Positions 1 to 10,680 of a stretch of 64,000 nt of DNA are shown piece after piece. Both the position numbers and the translations under genes were made by a program. The stretch is from Natronosporangium sp035305625 (GTDB taxonomy: Bacteria; Actinomycetota; Actinomycetes; Mycobacteriales; Micromonosporaceae): NCBI GenBank assembly GCA_963809545.1, contig CAWEKD010000007.1, positions 248,001 to 312,000 on the forward strand. The letters run 5' to 3'. The notes under the pieces were generated by a model. It searched no databases, was not told the DNA's origin, and was given only the letters and a program-made list of their open reading frames with translations. Position 1 is the stretch's first letter. Every line of letters begins with the position of its first letter.

Positions 1-1
1 C

Positions 2-655
2 ACCCACCTACCGGCCGGCGTGATCACCGGGCTGCTCGGCCCCAGCGGCAGCGGCAAAACCACCCTGATGCGGGCCGTGGTGGGGGTGCAGGTCGTCACC
101 TCCGGCACGGTCACCGTGCTCGGCCACCCGGCCGGCGCACCGGCGCTCCGGCACCGGGTCGGCTACCTGACCCAATCCCCCAGCGTCTACCCGGACCTGA
201 CCGTCCGAGAAAACGTCCGCTACTTCGCCCGACTCCACGGACTGGGGCGCACCGAGGCCGACGAGACCATCGAGGCGGTCGGGCTCGCCGATCACGCCGC
301 CCAACTGGTCGCCAACCTGTCCGGAGGTCAGCGCAGCCGCGCCTCGCTGGCGTGCGCACTGGTAGGGCGACCGGAGGTGCTGGTGCTGGACGAGCCCACG
401 GTCGGGCAGGACCCGGTGCTCCGGGACGACCTGTGGCAACAGTTCCGGCGGTTGGCCCAGGAGGGCACCACCTTGATGGTGTCCAGTCACGTGATGGACG
501 AGGCCAACCGCTGTGACCGGCTGTTGCTGATCCGACAGGGGCGGATCATCGCCGACGACACCCCGCAGCGCGTCAAAGAGGCCGCCGGCACCGACGACCT
601 GGACGAGGCGTTCCTGCGGCTGATCCGTCAGCAAGGCCAGGAGGTGACCGCATGA
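2..655 (+). CDS. ABC transporter ATP-binding protein, 5' end outside window
   Basis: Cytoplasmic ATPase subunit of an ABC-2 (DrrA-like) exporter. The reading frame is open from base 2, and residues typical of the region just before the Walker A motif (LPAGVITGLLGP) precede the GTG at 20, so the gene starts upstream of the window. Visible motifs in order: Walker A GPSGSGKTT, a Q-loop region (YLTQSPSVYPDLTVREN), signature LSGGQRSRASLA, Walker B VLVLDEPTVGQDP and the switch histidine in SSHVMDEA. The last codons overlap the start of the permease gene (ATGA), so the pair is translationally coupled. The substrate cannot be inferred; drug or lipid export is usual for this pairing. Confidence 0.93.
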   Translation, partial: THLPAGVITGLLGPSGSGKTTLMRAVVGVQVVTSGTVTVLGHPAGAPALRHRVGYLTQSPSVYPDLTVRENVRYFARLHGLGRTEADETIEAVGLADHAAQLVANLSGGQRSRASLACALVGRPEVLVLDEPTVGQDPVLRDDLWQQFRRLAQEGTTLMVSSHVMDEANRCDRLLLIRQGRIIADDTPQRVKEAAGTDDLDEAFLRLIRQQGQEVTA

Positions 656-1437
656 CCACCCGAACCGCCTCGACCACCCGACCGACTCCCGGTCGCGCAC
701 GGCCCGGACGCACCCTGCTCGCCACCACCGGCCGGATCCTGCGGCAAATCCGGCACGACCGGCGCTCGATCGCGCTGATCCTGGTGGTGCCGGTGGTGCT
801 GCTGACCCTGGTGTACTACATGTTCGAGCACCAGCCCGAGGTCTTCCAGCGGGTCGGGTTGAGCATGCTCGGAGTGTTCCCGCTGGTGATCATGTTTTTG
901 CTGACCAGCATCGCGATGCTCCGGGAACGCACCAGCGGCACGCTGGAGCGGCTGTTCACCACCCCGGTCACCAAACTGGACCTCCTGTTCGGCTATGGAT
1001 TGGCGTTCGGCCTGATCGCGACCGTGCAGGCGACGGTGGCCACCCTGGTGGCGTACTGGCTGTTGGGACTGGAGACCGCCGGCAGTCTGTGGCTGGTGGT
1101 GCTGATCGCGGTCGCCAACGCGGTACTCGGGGTGGCGCTGGGGTTGTTCTTCAGCGCGTTCGCGCGCACCGAGTTCCAGGCGGTGCAGTTCATGCCGGTG
1201 GCGGTGGTGCCGCAGATCCTGCTATGTGGACTGTTCGTCCCCCGCAACCAGATGGCCGGCTGGTTGGAAGGGCTGAGCAACCTGATGCCGATGTCGTACG
1301 CGGTGGAGGCGCTGCAAGAGGTGGGCATGCACCCGGAGCCGACCGGCCGCATGTGGCGGGACCTGGCGATCGTCCTGGCGGTGGTCGTGCTCGCGTTGGC
1401 GGCGGGCGCCACCACCCTCCGCCGCCGGACCCGCTAA
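652..1437 (+). CDS. ABC-2 type transporter permease
   Basis: Integral membrane partner of the ATPase that overlaps its start by four bases. The 261-residue protein has a basic N-terminal tail of about 40 residues and then six hydrophobic segments in the layout of DrrB-like ABC-2 permeases. A conserved-looking cytoplasmic stretch, MLRERTSGTLERLFTTPV, lies near residue 90, the usual ABC-2 coupling region. It is followed after 15 bases by a TetR regulator, which suggests an exporter operon with its own repressor. Substrate is unknown. Confidence 0.93.
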   Translation: MTTRTASTTRPTPGRARPGRTLLATTGRILRQIRHDRRSIALILVVPVVLLTLVYYMFEHQPEVFQRVGLSMLGVFPLVIMFLLTSIAMLRERTSGTLERLFTTPVTKLDLLFGYGLAFGLIATVQATVATLVAYWLLGLETAGSLWLVVLIAVANAVLGVALGLFFSAFARTEFQAVQFMPVAVVPQILLCGLFVPRNQMAGWLEGLSNLMPMSYAVEALQEVGMHPEPTGRMWRDLAIVLAVVVLALAAGATTLRRRTR

Positions 1438-1452
1438 CCAGCACGGGACAGA

Positions 1453-2076
1453 ATGAACGACGTGGGGAGGCGCACCGGCCGGCGACCCGGCAAACAAGAC
1501 ACGCGGGAGGCGATCCTGGCCGCGGCCCGCCAGGTGTTCGCTGAGCGTGGCTACACCGGGGCGACCATCCGGACGATCGCGGCCAGCGCCGGAGTGGACC
1601 CGGCGCTGGTCCACCACTACTTCGGCACCAAGGAGCAGCTGTTCACCGCGACCATCAACTTCCCGGTCCGGCCGGACCACCTGGTCGCGGAGGTGTTCGG
1701 TGGTGGTACGGCCGAGGTCGGGGAACGGCTGGTGCGCACCTTCCTGCGGGTGTGGGACTCCCCCGCCGGGGCCGCCGGGGTGGCGCTGCTCCGTTCGGCG
1801 GTCGCCAGCGAGCAGGGGGCGCGGCTGATGCGGGAGTTCGTGACCACCCAACTCCTGCGCCGGGCGATGCGGCAACTGGCGGTCGACCCGGCCGAGGCGC
1901 CGACCCGGGCCGCGCTGGTCGCCTCGCAAATGGCGGGGTTGGCGGTGGCCCGGTACCTGCTGCGGATCGAACCGCTGGCCTCCGCGCCCGCCGACACGGT
2001 GGTGGCGCTGATCGCCCCCACCCTCCAGCGCTACCTGACCGGCCCGTTGCCGCCCACGCCCGGAGCAGGGCCGTAA
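1453..2076 (+). CDS. TetR/AcrR family transcriptional regulator
   Basis: One-component DNA-binding repressor of 207 residues. The N-terminal TetR helix-turn-helix spans roughly residues 15-65 (TREAILAAARQVFAERGYTG, then VDPALVHHYFGTKEQLF). The C-terminal ligand-binding half is divergent and rich in Ala, Arg and Leu, with a typical TetR_C length. The ATG lies 15 bases after the ABC permease stop in the same direction, so it probably belongs to the exporter operon and controls it in response to an exported compound. The ligand is not predictable. Confidence 0.93.
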   Translation: MNDVGRRTGRRPGKQDTREAILAAARQVFAERGYTGATIRTIAASAGVDPALVHHYFGTKEQLFTATINFPVRPDHLVAEVFGGGTAEVGERLVRTFLRVWDSPAGAAGVALLRSAVASEQGARLMREFVTTQLLRRAMRQLAVDPAEAPTRAALVASQMAGLAVARYLLRIEPLASAPADTVVALIAPTLQRYLTGPLPPTPGAGP

Positions 2077-2117
2077 GCCGACCTGGCGGCGTGCGCCGAG
2101 GCGAGGGACGGCGGAGA

Positions 2118-2190
2118 TCCGTTGTGGCGCAGTGGTAGCGCACCCGGCTCGTGGACCGGGAGGACGCCGGTTCGCGCCCGGCCAACGGAC
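2118..2190 (+). tRNA. tRNA-like gene with 8-nt anticodon loop (anticodon CGT or GTG)
   Basis: A cloverleaf folds by eye: 7-bp acceptor stem TCCGTTG/CAACGGA, 4-bp D stem GCGC/GCGC with loop AGTGGTA, 5-bp anticodon stem CCCGG/CCGGG, 5-nt variable loop and 5-bp T stem GCCGG/CCGGC. All stems are perfectly paired. The anticodon loop CTCGTGGA has 8 bases instead of 7, and the T loop TTCGCGC has C where A58 is almost invariant. Read from T33 the anticodon is CGT (Thr). Read as GTG it is His, for which the discriminator C at 2190 fits, but the base before the acceptor is A rather than G. No CCA is encoded. It could be an unusual functional tRNA, a regulatory tRNA mimic or a decaying copy. Confidence 0.6.
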
Positions 2191-2207
2191 CCCCGCCGTG
2201 CCCACGG

Positions 2208-4037
2208 TTACGCGGTGCTGCGGGTCTGCTCCAGCCAGGAGGCGTACAGCCGGGCGTACACCGAATCGGGGTCGCGGACCAGCTCGGCGTGCGGACCCCG
2301 CTGCACCACCCGTCCCTTGTCGACCACGATCACCTCGTCGGCGGCCTGGGCGGTGGAGAGCCGGTGGGCGATGGTGACCGTGGTCCGACCCCGGGTGACC
2401 GCGTCCAGCGCCCGCTGCAGCCGCACCTCGGTGGCGGGATCGACCGCGCTGGTGGCCTCGTCCAACACCAGCAGATCCGGGTCGGCCAGGTAGGCCCGGG
2501 CCAGCGCCACCAGCTGCCGCTCACCGACGCTGAGCGCCTCTCCCCGCTCCCCGACCTGGGTGTGCATCCCCTCCGGCAGGCTCGCCACCCAGTCGGACAG
2601 CCCGAGTTCGGTGAACGCCAACTCCAGCTCCGCGTCGGTGGCGGTCGGCCGACCAAACCGGACGTTGTCCGCCACCGAGGCGTGGAACAGGAACCCGTCC
2701 TGCGGCACCATCACCACCCGGGAACGCAACGCGTCGAACCGGACCCGGGTCAACGGCACCCCACCCAGCTCGATCCTCCCCCGAGTGGGGTCCATCAGCC
2801 GGGTCAGCAGCTTGGCGAAGGTGGTCTTACCGCTCCCGGTCTCTCCGACCACCGCCACCCGCTGACCCGGCTCGATGGTCAGGTTCACATCCCCCAGCGC
2901 CTCGGTGGCGCTACCCGGGTAAGCGAAACCGACATCGACGAACCGCACCGACAGCGGCCCGGAGGGAAGACGCTGTCCACCGTCGGGGTCGGTCACCGCA
3001 GGGTCGGCCACATCCGGCTTCACGTCCAGGATGCTCAGCACCCGACGCCACCCCGCCACCGCGTTCTGCCCCTCGTTGAGCAGCTCGGTGAACATCTGCA
3101 CCGGCTGGATGAACAGGTTGACCAGGAACAGGAACGCGGTCAGTTGCCCGACGGTCAGGCTGCCGTCCACCCCCAGCATCACCCCGACCAGCACCACTCC
3201 GGACAGTGCCAGCCCGGCGGCCAACTCCCCCACCGAGAAGCTGGCCACGCTCATCCGCTGCGCCCGCTGCTGCGCCTGCTGGTAGCCGCTGATGGCGTGG
3301 TCCAGCCGGCGGGCGGTACGCCCGGCCACCCCGTACGCCCGGATCACCTGCGCCCCGACCACGCTCTCGCCGATCGCCGCCAGCATCTCCCCGACCCGGC
3401 GGCGCACCACCCCGTACGCGTCGGCCAGCCGCTGCTGCAGGATCCGGATGAGGAACGCGGCCGGGATGAATGCGGCGAACACCACCAGCGTGAGCTGCCA
3501 GGAATAGATCGTCATCACCACGGCCGCTACCGACAGCTGGCCGAAGCTGATCAGCAGCATCACCCCACCGAATTGCATGAACTGGGTGATGCTGTCCACG
3601 TCCGTGGTGACCCGGGAGACCAGCGCCCCCCGCCGCTCCGCCTGCTGGTGCAGCATGGACAGATCGTGGATGTGCCGGAACGCCCGCACCCGCACCCCGG
3701 TCAGCGCGGTCTCACTGACCGTGAACAGGCGCACCATCATCGCGTAGCCGCAGACGGTGGTGACCGCCAGCAGCGCCACCGCCATCACCACCACGGTGCC
3801 GACCAGCCCGAGGTTAGGGCCCCCCGGGGCCTGCAACCCCCGGTCGATGCCCTGCTGGATGGCGACCGGCACCGCTACCCGGCCGACGGTCCACACCAGC
3901 GCCAGCGCGATCGTGCCGGCCAGGCCGGTGCGCAGCTCCGGCGACAGCGCGAGCCCGCGCCGCACCGTACTCAGGATCGACTCCGACCGCTCCGGCAGCC
4001 CCCCGGTGCCGGTGGCGGCGGGACTGGTCACGGTCAT
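2208..4037 (-). CDS. ABC exporter half-transporter, ATP-binding/permease (catalytic-site subunit)
   Basis: 609-residue half-transporter: transmembrane domain at about residues 40-320, then a nucleotide-binding domain. Walker A is VGETGSGKTTFA, Walker B LLVLDEATSAVD carries the catalytic Glu, and the switch His is present (TIAHRLST). The signature is non-canonical, LSVGERQ instead of LSGGQ. It overlaps the upstream half-transporter gene by four bases (ATGA). Combined with the Asp and Tyr substitutions in the partner, this fits a heterodimeric exporter in which this subunit's Walker motifs and the partner's LSGGQ form the only competent ATPase site. Likely role: multidrug or lipid export; substrate unknown. 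Confidence 0.93.
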   Translation of the reverse strand: MTVTSPAATGTGGLPERSESILSTVRRGLALSPELRTGLAGTIALALVWTVGRVAVPVAIQQGIDRGLQAPGGPNLGLVGTVVVMAVALLAVTTVCGYAMMVRLFTVSETALTGVRVRAFRHIHDLSMLHQQAERRGALVSRVTTDVDSITQFMQFGGVMLLISFGQLSVAAVVMTIYSWQLTLVVFAAFIPAAFLIRILQQRLADAYGVVRRRVGEMLAAIGESVVGAQVIRAYGVAGRTARRLDHAISGYQQAQQRAQRMSVASFSVGELAAGLALSGVVLVGVMLGVDGSLTVGQLTAFLFLVNLFIQPVQMFTELLNEGQNAVAGWRRVLSILDVKPDVADPAVTDPDGGQRLPSGPLSVRFVDVGFAYPGSATEALGDVNLTIEPGQRVAVVGETGSGKTTFAKLLTRLMDPTRGRIELGGVPLTRVRFDALRSRVVMVPQDGFLFHASVADNVRFGRPTATDAELELAFTELGLSDWVASLPEGMHTQVGERGEALSVGERQLVALARAYLADPDLLVLDEATSAVDPATEVRLQRALDAVTRGRTTVTIAHRLSTAQAADEVIVVDKGRVVQRGPHAELVRDPDSVYARLYASWLEQTRSTA

Positions 4038-5935
4038 CGCCGTACCTCCGGAGCCTCCTGCGCGGTGTCCTCCGCGACCTCCTCCACCCCGTCCTCCAGA
4101 CCGTTAGCGGAGGCGTCCACCTCGATGGTGGCGCGCTCCGGCAGCTGCTCTTGCCACTCCAACCGGTCCAGGTCCGCCTCGGCCCGTTCGTACGCGGTGA
4201 CCAGGTTGGCGTACCCGGGCACCCGCGCCAACAGCTCCGCGTGGGTGCCGGTGGCCACCACCCGGCCATGCTCCAGATAGACCACCTGGTCGGCCAACGC
4301 GATCGTGGCCCGCCGGTAGGCCACCACCAGGATGGTGGTGCCCTGCTCCCGCAGCCCCGCCAGGATCGCCGCCTCCACCCGCGGGTCGACGGCGCTGGTG
4401 GCGTCATCCAGAATCAGCAGCCGCGGTCGGCCGGCCAGCGCCCGCGCCAACGTGAGCCGCTGCCGCTGGCCGCCGGACAGACTCGTGCCCCGCTCCCCCA
4501 CCAGGGTGTCCAGCCCCTCCGGGAGCGCCGCGACGAACCCCTCGGCCTGGGCCAGCCGCAACGCCTCCCACACCCGGGCGTCGTCGATCCCCGCCCGGTC
4601 CAGGGCGACGTTGGCGCGGACCGTGTCGTCGAACCCGAACGGCACCTGCGGCACCAGCGCCACCGTCTGGGCCAGCGAAGCCGCGGACAGGTCCCGCAGA
4701 TCCTGTCCGTCCAGCTCCACCCGACCGGTGGTCGGATCCATCAGCCGCGCCGCCAACGTGGCGAGGGTGGACTTGCCGGCGCCGGTGGGGCCGACCAGCG
4801 CCACGGTCTGCCCGGCCGGCACGGTGAACGACACGTCCTGCAGCACCGGCCGGTCCTGGTAGGCGAACCCGACCCGGTCGAACCGCAGCGTGGCCGGCTC
4901 GGGCCGCTGGTGGAGCTCCACCTCGCCGTACGGCATCTGGCCGGTGGCCGACAGCACCCGGCTGACCCGGTCCCAGCCAGCGACGCTGCGAGGCAGCTCC
5001 GCCAACACCCAGCCGATCGCCCGCACCGGGAAGGCCATCACGATGAACAGGTACGCCACGCTGACCAACTCGGTGACGCCGACCGCGCCCTGCTGCAGCC
5101 GGGCGGTGCCGACCAGCAGCACCACCAAGGTGCCCACGTGCGGCAGCGCCTCCAGCAACGGGTCGAACATGCCGCGCAGCCGGCCGACCCGGATCAGCGC
5201 GTCCCGCAGCTGCTCCGCCCGCTGTTGGAACCGGGCGGTCTCATCCTCCTCCCGCCCCATGGTCTTGACGACCAGCGCGCCATCGAAGCTCTCGTGCCCG
5301 ATCGCGCTCACCTCGGCCCGCAGCTGCTGGGCGTGGGCCTGCCGAGGGGCCATCTTCCGGGTGTAGACGATGTTGAGCAGCAGCAACGACGGGAACAGCC
5401 CGAGCGCCACCAGCCCCAGCACCCAGTCGGTGACCAGGACCGAGACCAGTGCCCCGATCAGCATCACCACGCTGCCGAGCGCGAACGGCATCGGCGCGAT
5501 CGGAAACCAGGTGGCTTCCACATCGGAGTTGGCGTTGGACAGCAGCGTGCCGGTGGCGTGCCGCTGGTGCCAGGCCATGGGTAGCTCCAGGTAGCGCCGA
5601 GTGACCCGTCGCCGGTAGCTGGCCTGCAGGCGATACTGCATGTAACCGGCGCCGATCCGCCGCGTCGCCATGCTGACCATCCGCAGCAGGTACAGGCCCA
5701 GCAGCGCCCCCATCCCGAGGACGAGGGAACTGGTGACGATCCGGCCGGATTCGATCGCCGGGAGCGCCACCTCCCCGACCACGGCGCCCACGACGTACGC
5801 GGTGGTGACGATCAGGAGACTGAAGACAATGCTGCCGGCAAGGGCGATACCGAAAATACGTGGTTGTTCACGAATACCCATCCAGAGGACCCGCAGTCCG
5901 CGCCGGACCACGTCCCCACTCGATGTCGGCGTCAA
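4034..5935 (-). CDS. ABC exporter half-transporter, ATP-binding/permease (degenerate-site subunit)
   Basis: Partner of the following half-transporter. I place the start at the TTG at 5935 because AAGGAG sits 4 bases upstream; the open frame extends much further, but that part would overlap the divergent acyl-CoA ligase and looks non-coding. The protein is 633 residues: transmembrane domain about 25-320, NBD from about 360. Walker A is VGPTGAGKSTLA and the signature is canonical LSGGQRQR. Walker B ends DD (LLILDDATSAVD) instead of DE, and the switch His is replaced by Tyr (VVAYRRAT). These are the marks of the degenerate half of a heterodimeric ABC exporter. Confidence 0.92.
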   Translation of the reverse strand: MTPTSSGDVVRRGLRVLWMGIREQPRIFGIALAGSIVFSLLIVTTAYVVGAVVGEVALPAIESGRIVTSSLVLGMGALLGLYLLRMVSMATRRIGAGYMQYRLQASYRRRVTRRYLELPMAWHQRHATGTLLSNANSDVEATWFPIAPMPFALGSVVMLIGALVSVLVTDWVLGLVALGLFPSLLLLNIVYTRKMAPRQAHAQQLRAEVSAIGHESFDGALVVKTMGREEDETARFQQRAEQLRDALIRVGRLRGMFDPLLEALPHVGTLVVLLVGTARLQQGAVGVTELVSVAYLFIVMAFPVRAIGWVLAELPRSVAGWDRVSRVLSATGQMPYGEVELHQRPEPATLRFDRVGFAYQDRPVLQDVSFTVPAGQTVALVGPTGAGKSTLATLAARLMDPTTGRVELDGQDLRDLSAASLAQTVALVPQVPFGFDDTVRANVALDRAGIDDARVWEALRLAQAEGFVAALPEGLDTLVGERGTSLSGGQRQRLTLARALAGRPRLLILDDATSAVDPRVEAAILAGLREQGTTILVVAYRRATIALADQVVYLEHGRVVATGTHAELLARVPGYANLVTAYERAEADLDRLEWQEQLPERATIEVDASANGLEDGVEEVAEDTAQEAPEVRR

Positions 5936-6145
5936 GACACTCCTTTCCCGCCCCTCATGCTTACCTCCGGAAACAGTGGTTGACACCGGTATTTCAGCTG
6001 TGTCGGCAGTCACACGACGATCTGTCACATCCCAGCCACGGTGTCCGACTGGCCAGTTGTCTTCCCGACGCTTGCGCCATAGGCTGCAACCACGCAGCGC
6101 TGACGTGATGGCGGTCACTTGTGTTCCCCGGAGGCTGAACTGCCA

Positions 6146-7972
<1,827 letters not shown>

Positions 7973-7992
7973 GGCGATCCTGCACGGTTCCT

Positions 7993-8040
7993 GAACGGAT
8001 GAGGGCCGACCGGTGACACCCGGTCGGCCCTCATCCGTTC
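7993..8040 (+). terminator. Perfect 21-bp hairpin terminator
   Basis: Inverted repeat with 21-bp arms (left arm from 7993, right arm ending 8040) and a 6-base loop TGACAC, beginning 20 bases after the acyl-CoA ligase stop. There is no U tract, which is common in high-GC actinobacterial terminators. Because the next gene converges on it from the other strand, it probably stops transcription from both sides. Confidence 0.85.
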
Positions 8041-8106
8041 CCCGTCGCTTCCGTCCCCACCGGCGCCGCTCACCCACGCCCCATCCGCACCCGCGGACCG
8101 GGCGAC

Positions 8107-9480
8107 TCAGCCCGCCTGGGTGATGATGTCGTTGATGATCTGCTGCACGATCTCGCGACCGTCGTACGGCGACTCCCCGTACACCCCGACCATCCACCGC
8201 AACTCCCCGCCCTCGGGGCCGGCGGTGAAGTGACTGAGATCGACCGAGTACATGAGTCGATCAGCGTCGTTGCGGTACTCGCTCTCCACGTAGTAGGTGG
8301 GGGTGTGGGGCGCCCGCTCCGCCCGGTCAGGGAAGTCCAGCCAGGTTTCGATCAACTCCTGCTGGGTGTCCCGGGTGCAGCCGTCCGGGCAGTCCCACAG
8401 CGTGACCACCAGAATGTGGTCTGGATTAGCACGACTCTCGTCGATGCACTGCCACGCTTCCAGGTCCGGCCACCGGTGGATGGTGCCCCGCAGGCATCCC
8501 CAGGTGCCGGGGGTGCGGAACGCGAACGGCCACCCCGTGAACGCCATGGTGTAGGTGTCGGCGTTACGGGGGAAGGTGGCCCCGAGCACGTCCATCGGCT
8601 CCACCGGCCGCAGCTGGGGCCGATCGCTCGAGGTGGGCTGGGTCGGCCGCGAGCTGGGCGAGGTGCTCGGGCTCGGGTCACCGGTCGGCGAGGTAGACAC
8701 CCCACCCTGGGTCAACGGGTCCGCGGAGTTGCCCGCGTCGGGGCGGACGACCTGCCAGGCCACCACCCCACACGCCCCCGCCAACAGCAGCGCCAGGAAA
8801 CCACCGACCAGCCCGATCACCAGCTTCGACTTGTCTGAGCGGGCCGGGGGCTGCGGTGGATGGCCGGTCGCGGGATATCCGCCCGGCGTACCGCCGGGAT
8901 ACCCGGCCTGGGCACCCCCCGGCGCGTACCCGGGTGGTGCCCCGTACCCGGTCGGGGCGCTGGTCGGCACCGGATAGCCACCGGGCGGAGAGCCCGCCGT
9001 CGGATTGGTCGCCCCCATCGGGGCGTACACCACCGGCGCGGTGTCACCGGTGCTGGGCGAGGTGGGATGGTAGGCCGGGCTCGCGGAGGCGGCCGGAAGT
9101 CCGGGCGGAATCGGCGGCGGTGGCGGCACCTGGTGCCCGGTGGTGCCGATCGCTTCCCCCAACTCGGTGAGCAACTGCTCAGCCCCTGCACCCCCCGGCG
9201 CTACCCTCACCGCGGCCCACGGGTACGCCCCGTTGAGGTCGGTGGCGGTCACCGGCGGCTGCTCCCCACCGGAGCCGATGCTGTGCCGCCACACCACATC
9301 GGCGAACGCGTTCCGCACCCGAGGATCGACGGCCGCCGCTCCGGTCAGGACAGCCACCGTCACCTCCGCCCCGGTGTCGTCGCGGCCGCCGAGCACCTGC
9401 CCGTACGGAAGCTGCTGGCGCACCCACAACCCAGTAAACCGGGTGCTCAGGTGGTGGAGGGGTTGGCTCACGCCGGACAC
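8107..9480 (-). CDS. Proline-rich single-pass membrane protein of unknown function
   Basis: I do not recognise the family. The 457-residue protein has an N-terminal soluble region (about 1-115), a Pro/Gly/Tyr/Ala-rich low-complexity linker (about 117-215) with repeated GYP/APPGY-like units, one transmembrane segment at about 220-245 (VIGLVGGFLALLLAGACGVV), a Ser/Thr/Pro-rich stretch (about 260-295), and a C-terminal presumably extracytoplasmic domain of about 150 residues with four cysteines (near WGCLRG, WQCID and DCPDGCTRD). This is the common actinobacterial design of cytoplasmic linker, anchor and surface domain. It converges on the acyl-CoA ligase. Confidence 0.8.
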   Translation of the reverse strand: MSGVSQPLHHLSTRFTGLWVRQQLPYGQVLGGRDDTGAEVTVAVLTGAAAVDPRVRNAFADVVWRHSIGSGGEQPPVTATDLNGAYPWAAVRVAPGGAGAEQLLTELGEAIGTTGHQVPPPPPIPPGLPAASASPAYHPTSPSTGDTAPVVYAPMGATNPTAGSPPGGYPVPTSAPTGYGAPPGYAPGGAQAGYPGGTPGGYPATGHPPQPPARSDKSKLVIGLVGGFLALLLAGACGVVAWQVVRPDAGNSADPLTQGGVSTSPTGDPSPSTSPSSRPTQPTSSDRPQLRPVEPMDVLGATFPRNADTYTMAFTGWPFAFRTPGTWGCLRGTIHRWPDLEAWQCIDESRANPDHILVVTLWDCPDGCTRDTQQELIETWLDFPDRAERAPHTPTYYVESEYRNDADRLMYSVDLSHFTAGPEGGELRWMVGVYGESPYDGREIVQQIINDIITQAG

Positions 9481-10204
9481 CTTAACCGAATTGGGCGACC
9501 CGGCCGGATCCTCAGATCGGGCGTTCCGCCCCAGATGTTCGGCTCAGCGGTAGTTGATCCACCCCTGTGGGGTCGATCCTGACTCTGTGTGATTCGCTGC
9601 CTGACGTTCGGTTTCGGAGGATCGTCACAACCAGGCACGCCGGTACGGTGTCATACACGTGGCCGAGGCGGTGGACGCGTTCGGGTTCGACCTGCTGGGC
9701 GCGTTGGCCGACGTGCTGCACCTGACGGGCACCGAGATACTCGTCCAGGCTGCCCCTCGCGCTCACCTCGAGCACAAGTCCCTTCCGGCTCCTTGCTGAG
9801 AGCACTTCAGTCGAGATACGTATCTAGCAAAACGTAGCATCGAACCCTAGACAACAACGCCACATCTCTACATCAAAAAATAATCCCACCCGCAAATGCC
9901 CGACCCAACCACCATGATCAACGTAAGCTACGCGACATTGGACTCCAACCTACCCTCGCACCCTGAAACAACGACCGGGTTAAGCCATACCGAATTGAGC
10001 CTCCTTCCTTCTCACCCAAGACAACACCGCGCGCAATCTCTATTAAGACCTCGTCGAGATCACGATCAGGCGCTACTCGCAACCAGCCACTATCAGTGGT
10101 CATAAACGGTAGACCATTCACCTACTGCTACGAGCAGTTTCGAGACAGCAGTTTCAAACTTTCCACTGAAATAAACTATCCCTGTGCTGGCTGACGGCTC
10201 AGGG
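9481..10204. other. Gene-poor region with a low-GC patch (about 9810-10204)
   Basis: No convincing intact gene. The segment from about 9810 to 10200 is clearly AT-richer than its surroundings. On the minus strand it contains a 67-codon frame with an ATG at 10121 (ending 9918) and an overlapping frame from about 10240 to 10093. They could be pieces of one broken reading frame. Since it lies directly downstream of the 3' end of an RHS-repeat remnant, it may be the variable toxin tip or immunity gene of that locus; this is inference. The part from 9490 to 9810 has no recognisable product. Confidence 0.4.
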
Positions 10205-10665
10205 AGCGCGCCTTCTATCCACATCGTGTGCGGATGCCGCCGGTGGTGTGCTGCTGTCGCAGGGTGACGTTGCCGAACACGTCCACCCACAAGGTTTCGG
10301 TGGTGCCGCCCGGCGGTGGGGTCACCACCAGGTGGTCACCGTGATAGGTGGTGGAGCGCCACGTTCGGTGCCGAGGTTCATCGCCGCGGTCACGGTGATC
10401 CGATCCAGTGCGTCGTACTCGTGCCGCGTCCACGACGGCAGAGTGGTCGGATCCGGGTTGACCAGTCCGGCTCCCGGGTGCCGGCAGCGTGGAACGGCTG
10501 CGAATCCACCTCCACCAGTCCCCGCCGGTTGTCGTCGGAGGCGGTCACGATCCACCCACCGGCCGGGGAGGCGTATGGGGTCTCCCGCACGCGGCCGAAC
10601 CCGTCGTCGAACACATACGCCGACAGGTATTCACCACCGTTGGCTTTCGACAGCAGCGTGCCTCA
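10205..10665 (-). pseudogene. RHS/YD-repeat protein remnant, frameshifted
   Basis: Three minus-strand frames together spell a contiguous RHS/YD-repeat-like sequence, each taking over where the former fails. About 10665-10470 reads AYVFDDGFGRVRETPYAS and onward. About 10470-10375 contains WTRHEYDALDRITVTAAMN, with the Y-D-x-x-x-R-I/L repeat signature. About 10375-10215 contains YHGDHLVVTPPPGGTTETLW and VFGNVTLRQQ. Two frameshifts and no start codon mean it cannot make a full protein. RHS proteins are large secreted polymorphic toxins or surface proteins; only a fragment near the C-terminal end of the core remains, beside the low-GC patch. Confidence 0.7.
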
Positions 10666-10680
10666 TCGGCGCCTACCCGG

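Noticed and set aside
2151..4280. 709-codon plus-strand frame opposite the ABC exporter
   Set aside because: Antisense shadow: composition dominated by His, Gln, Pro, Arg; no motifs.
9512..9805. 98-codon minus-strand frame as a transposase fragment
   Set aside because: No recognisable transposase motif; similarity impression too weak to call.
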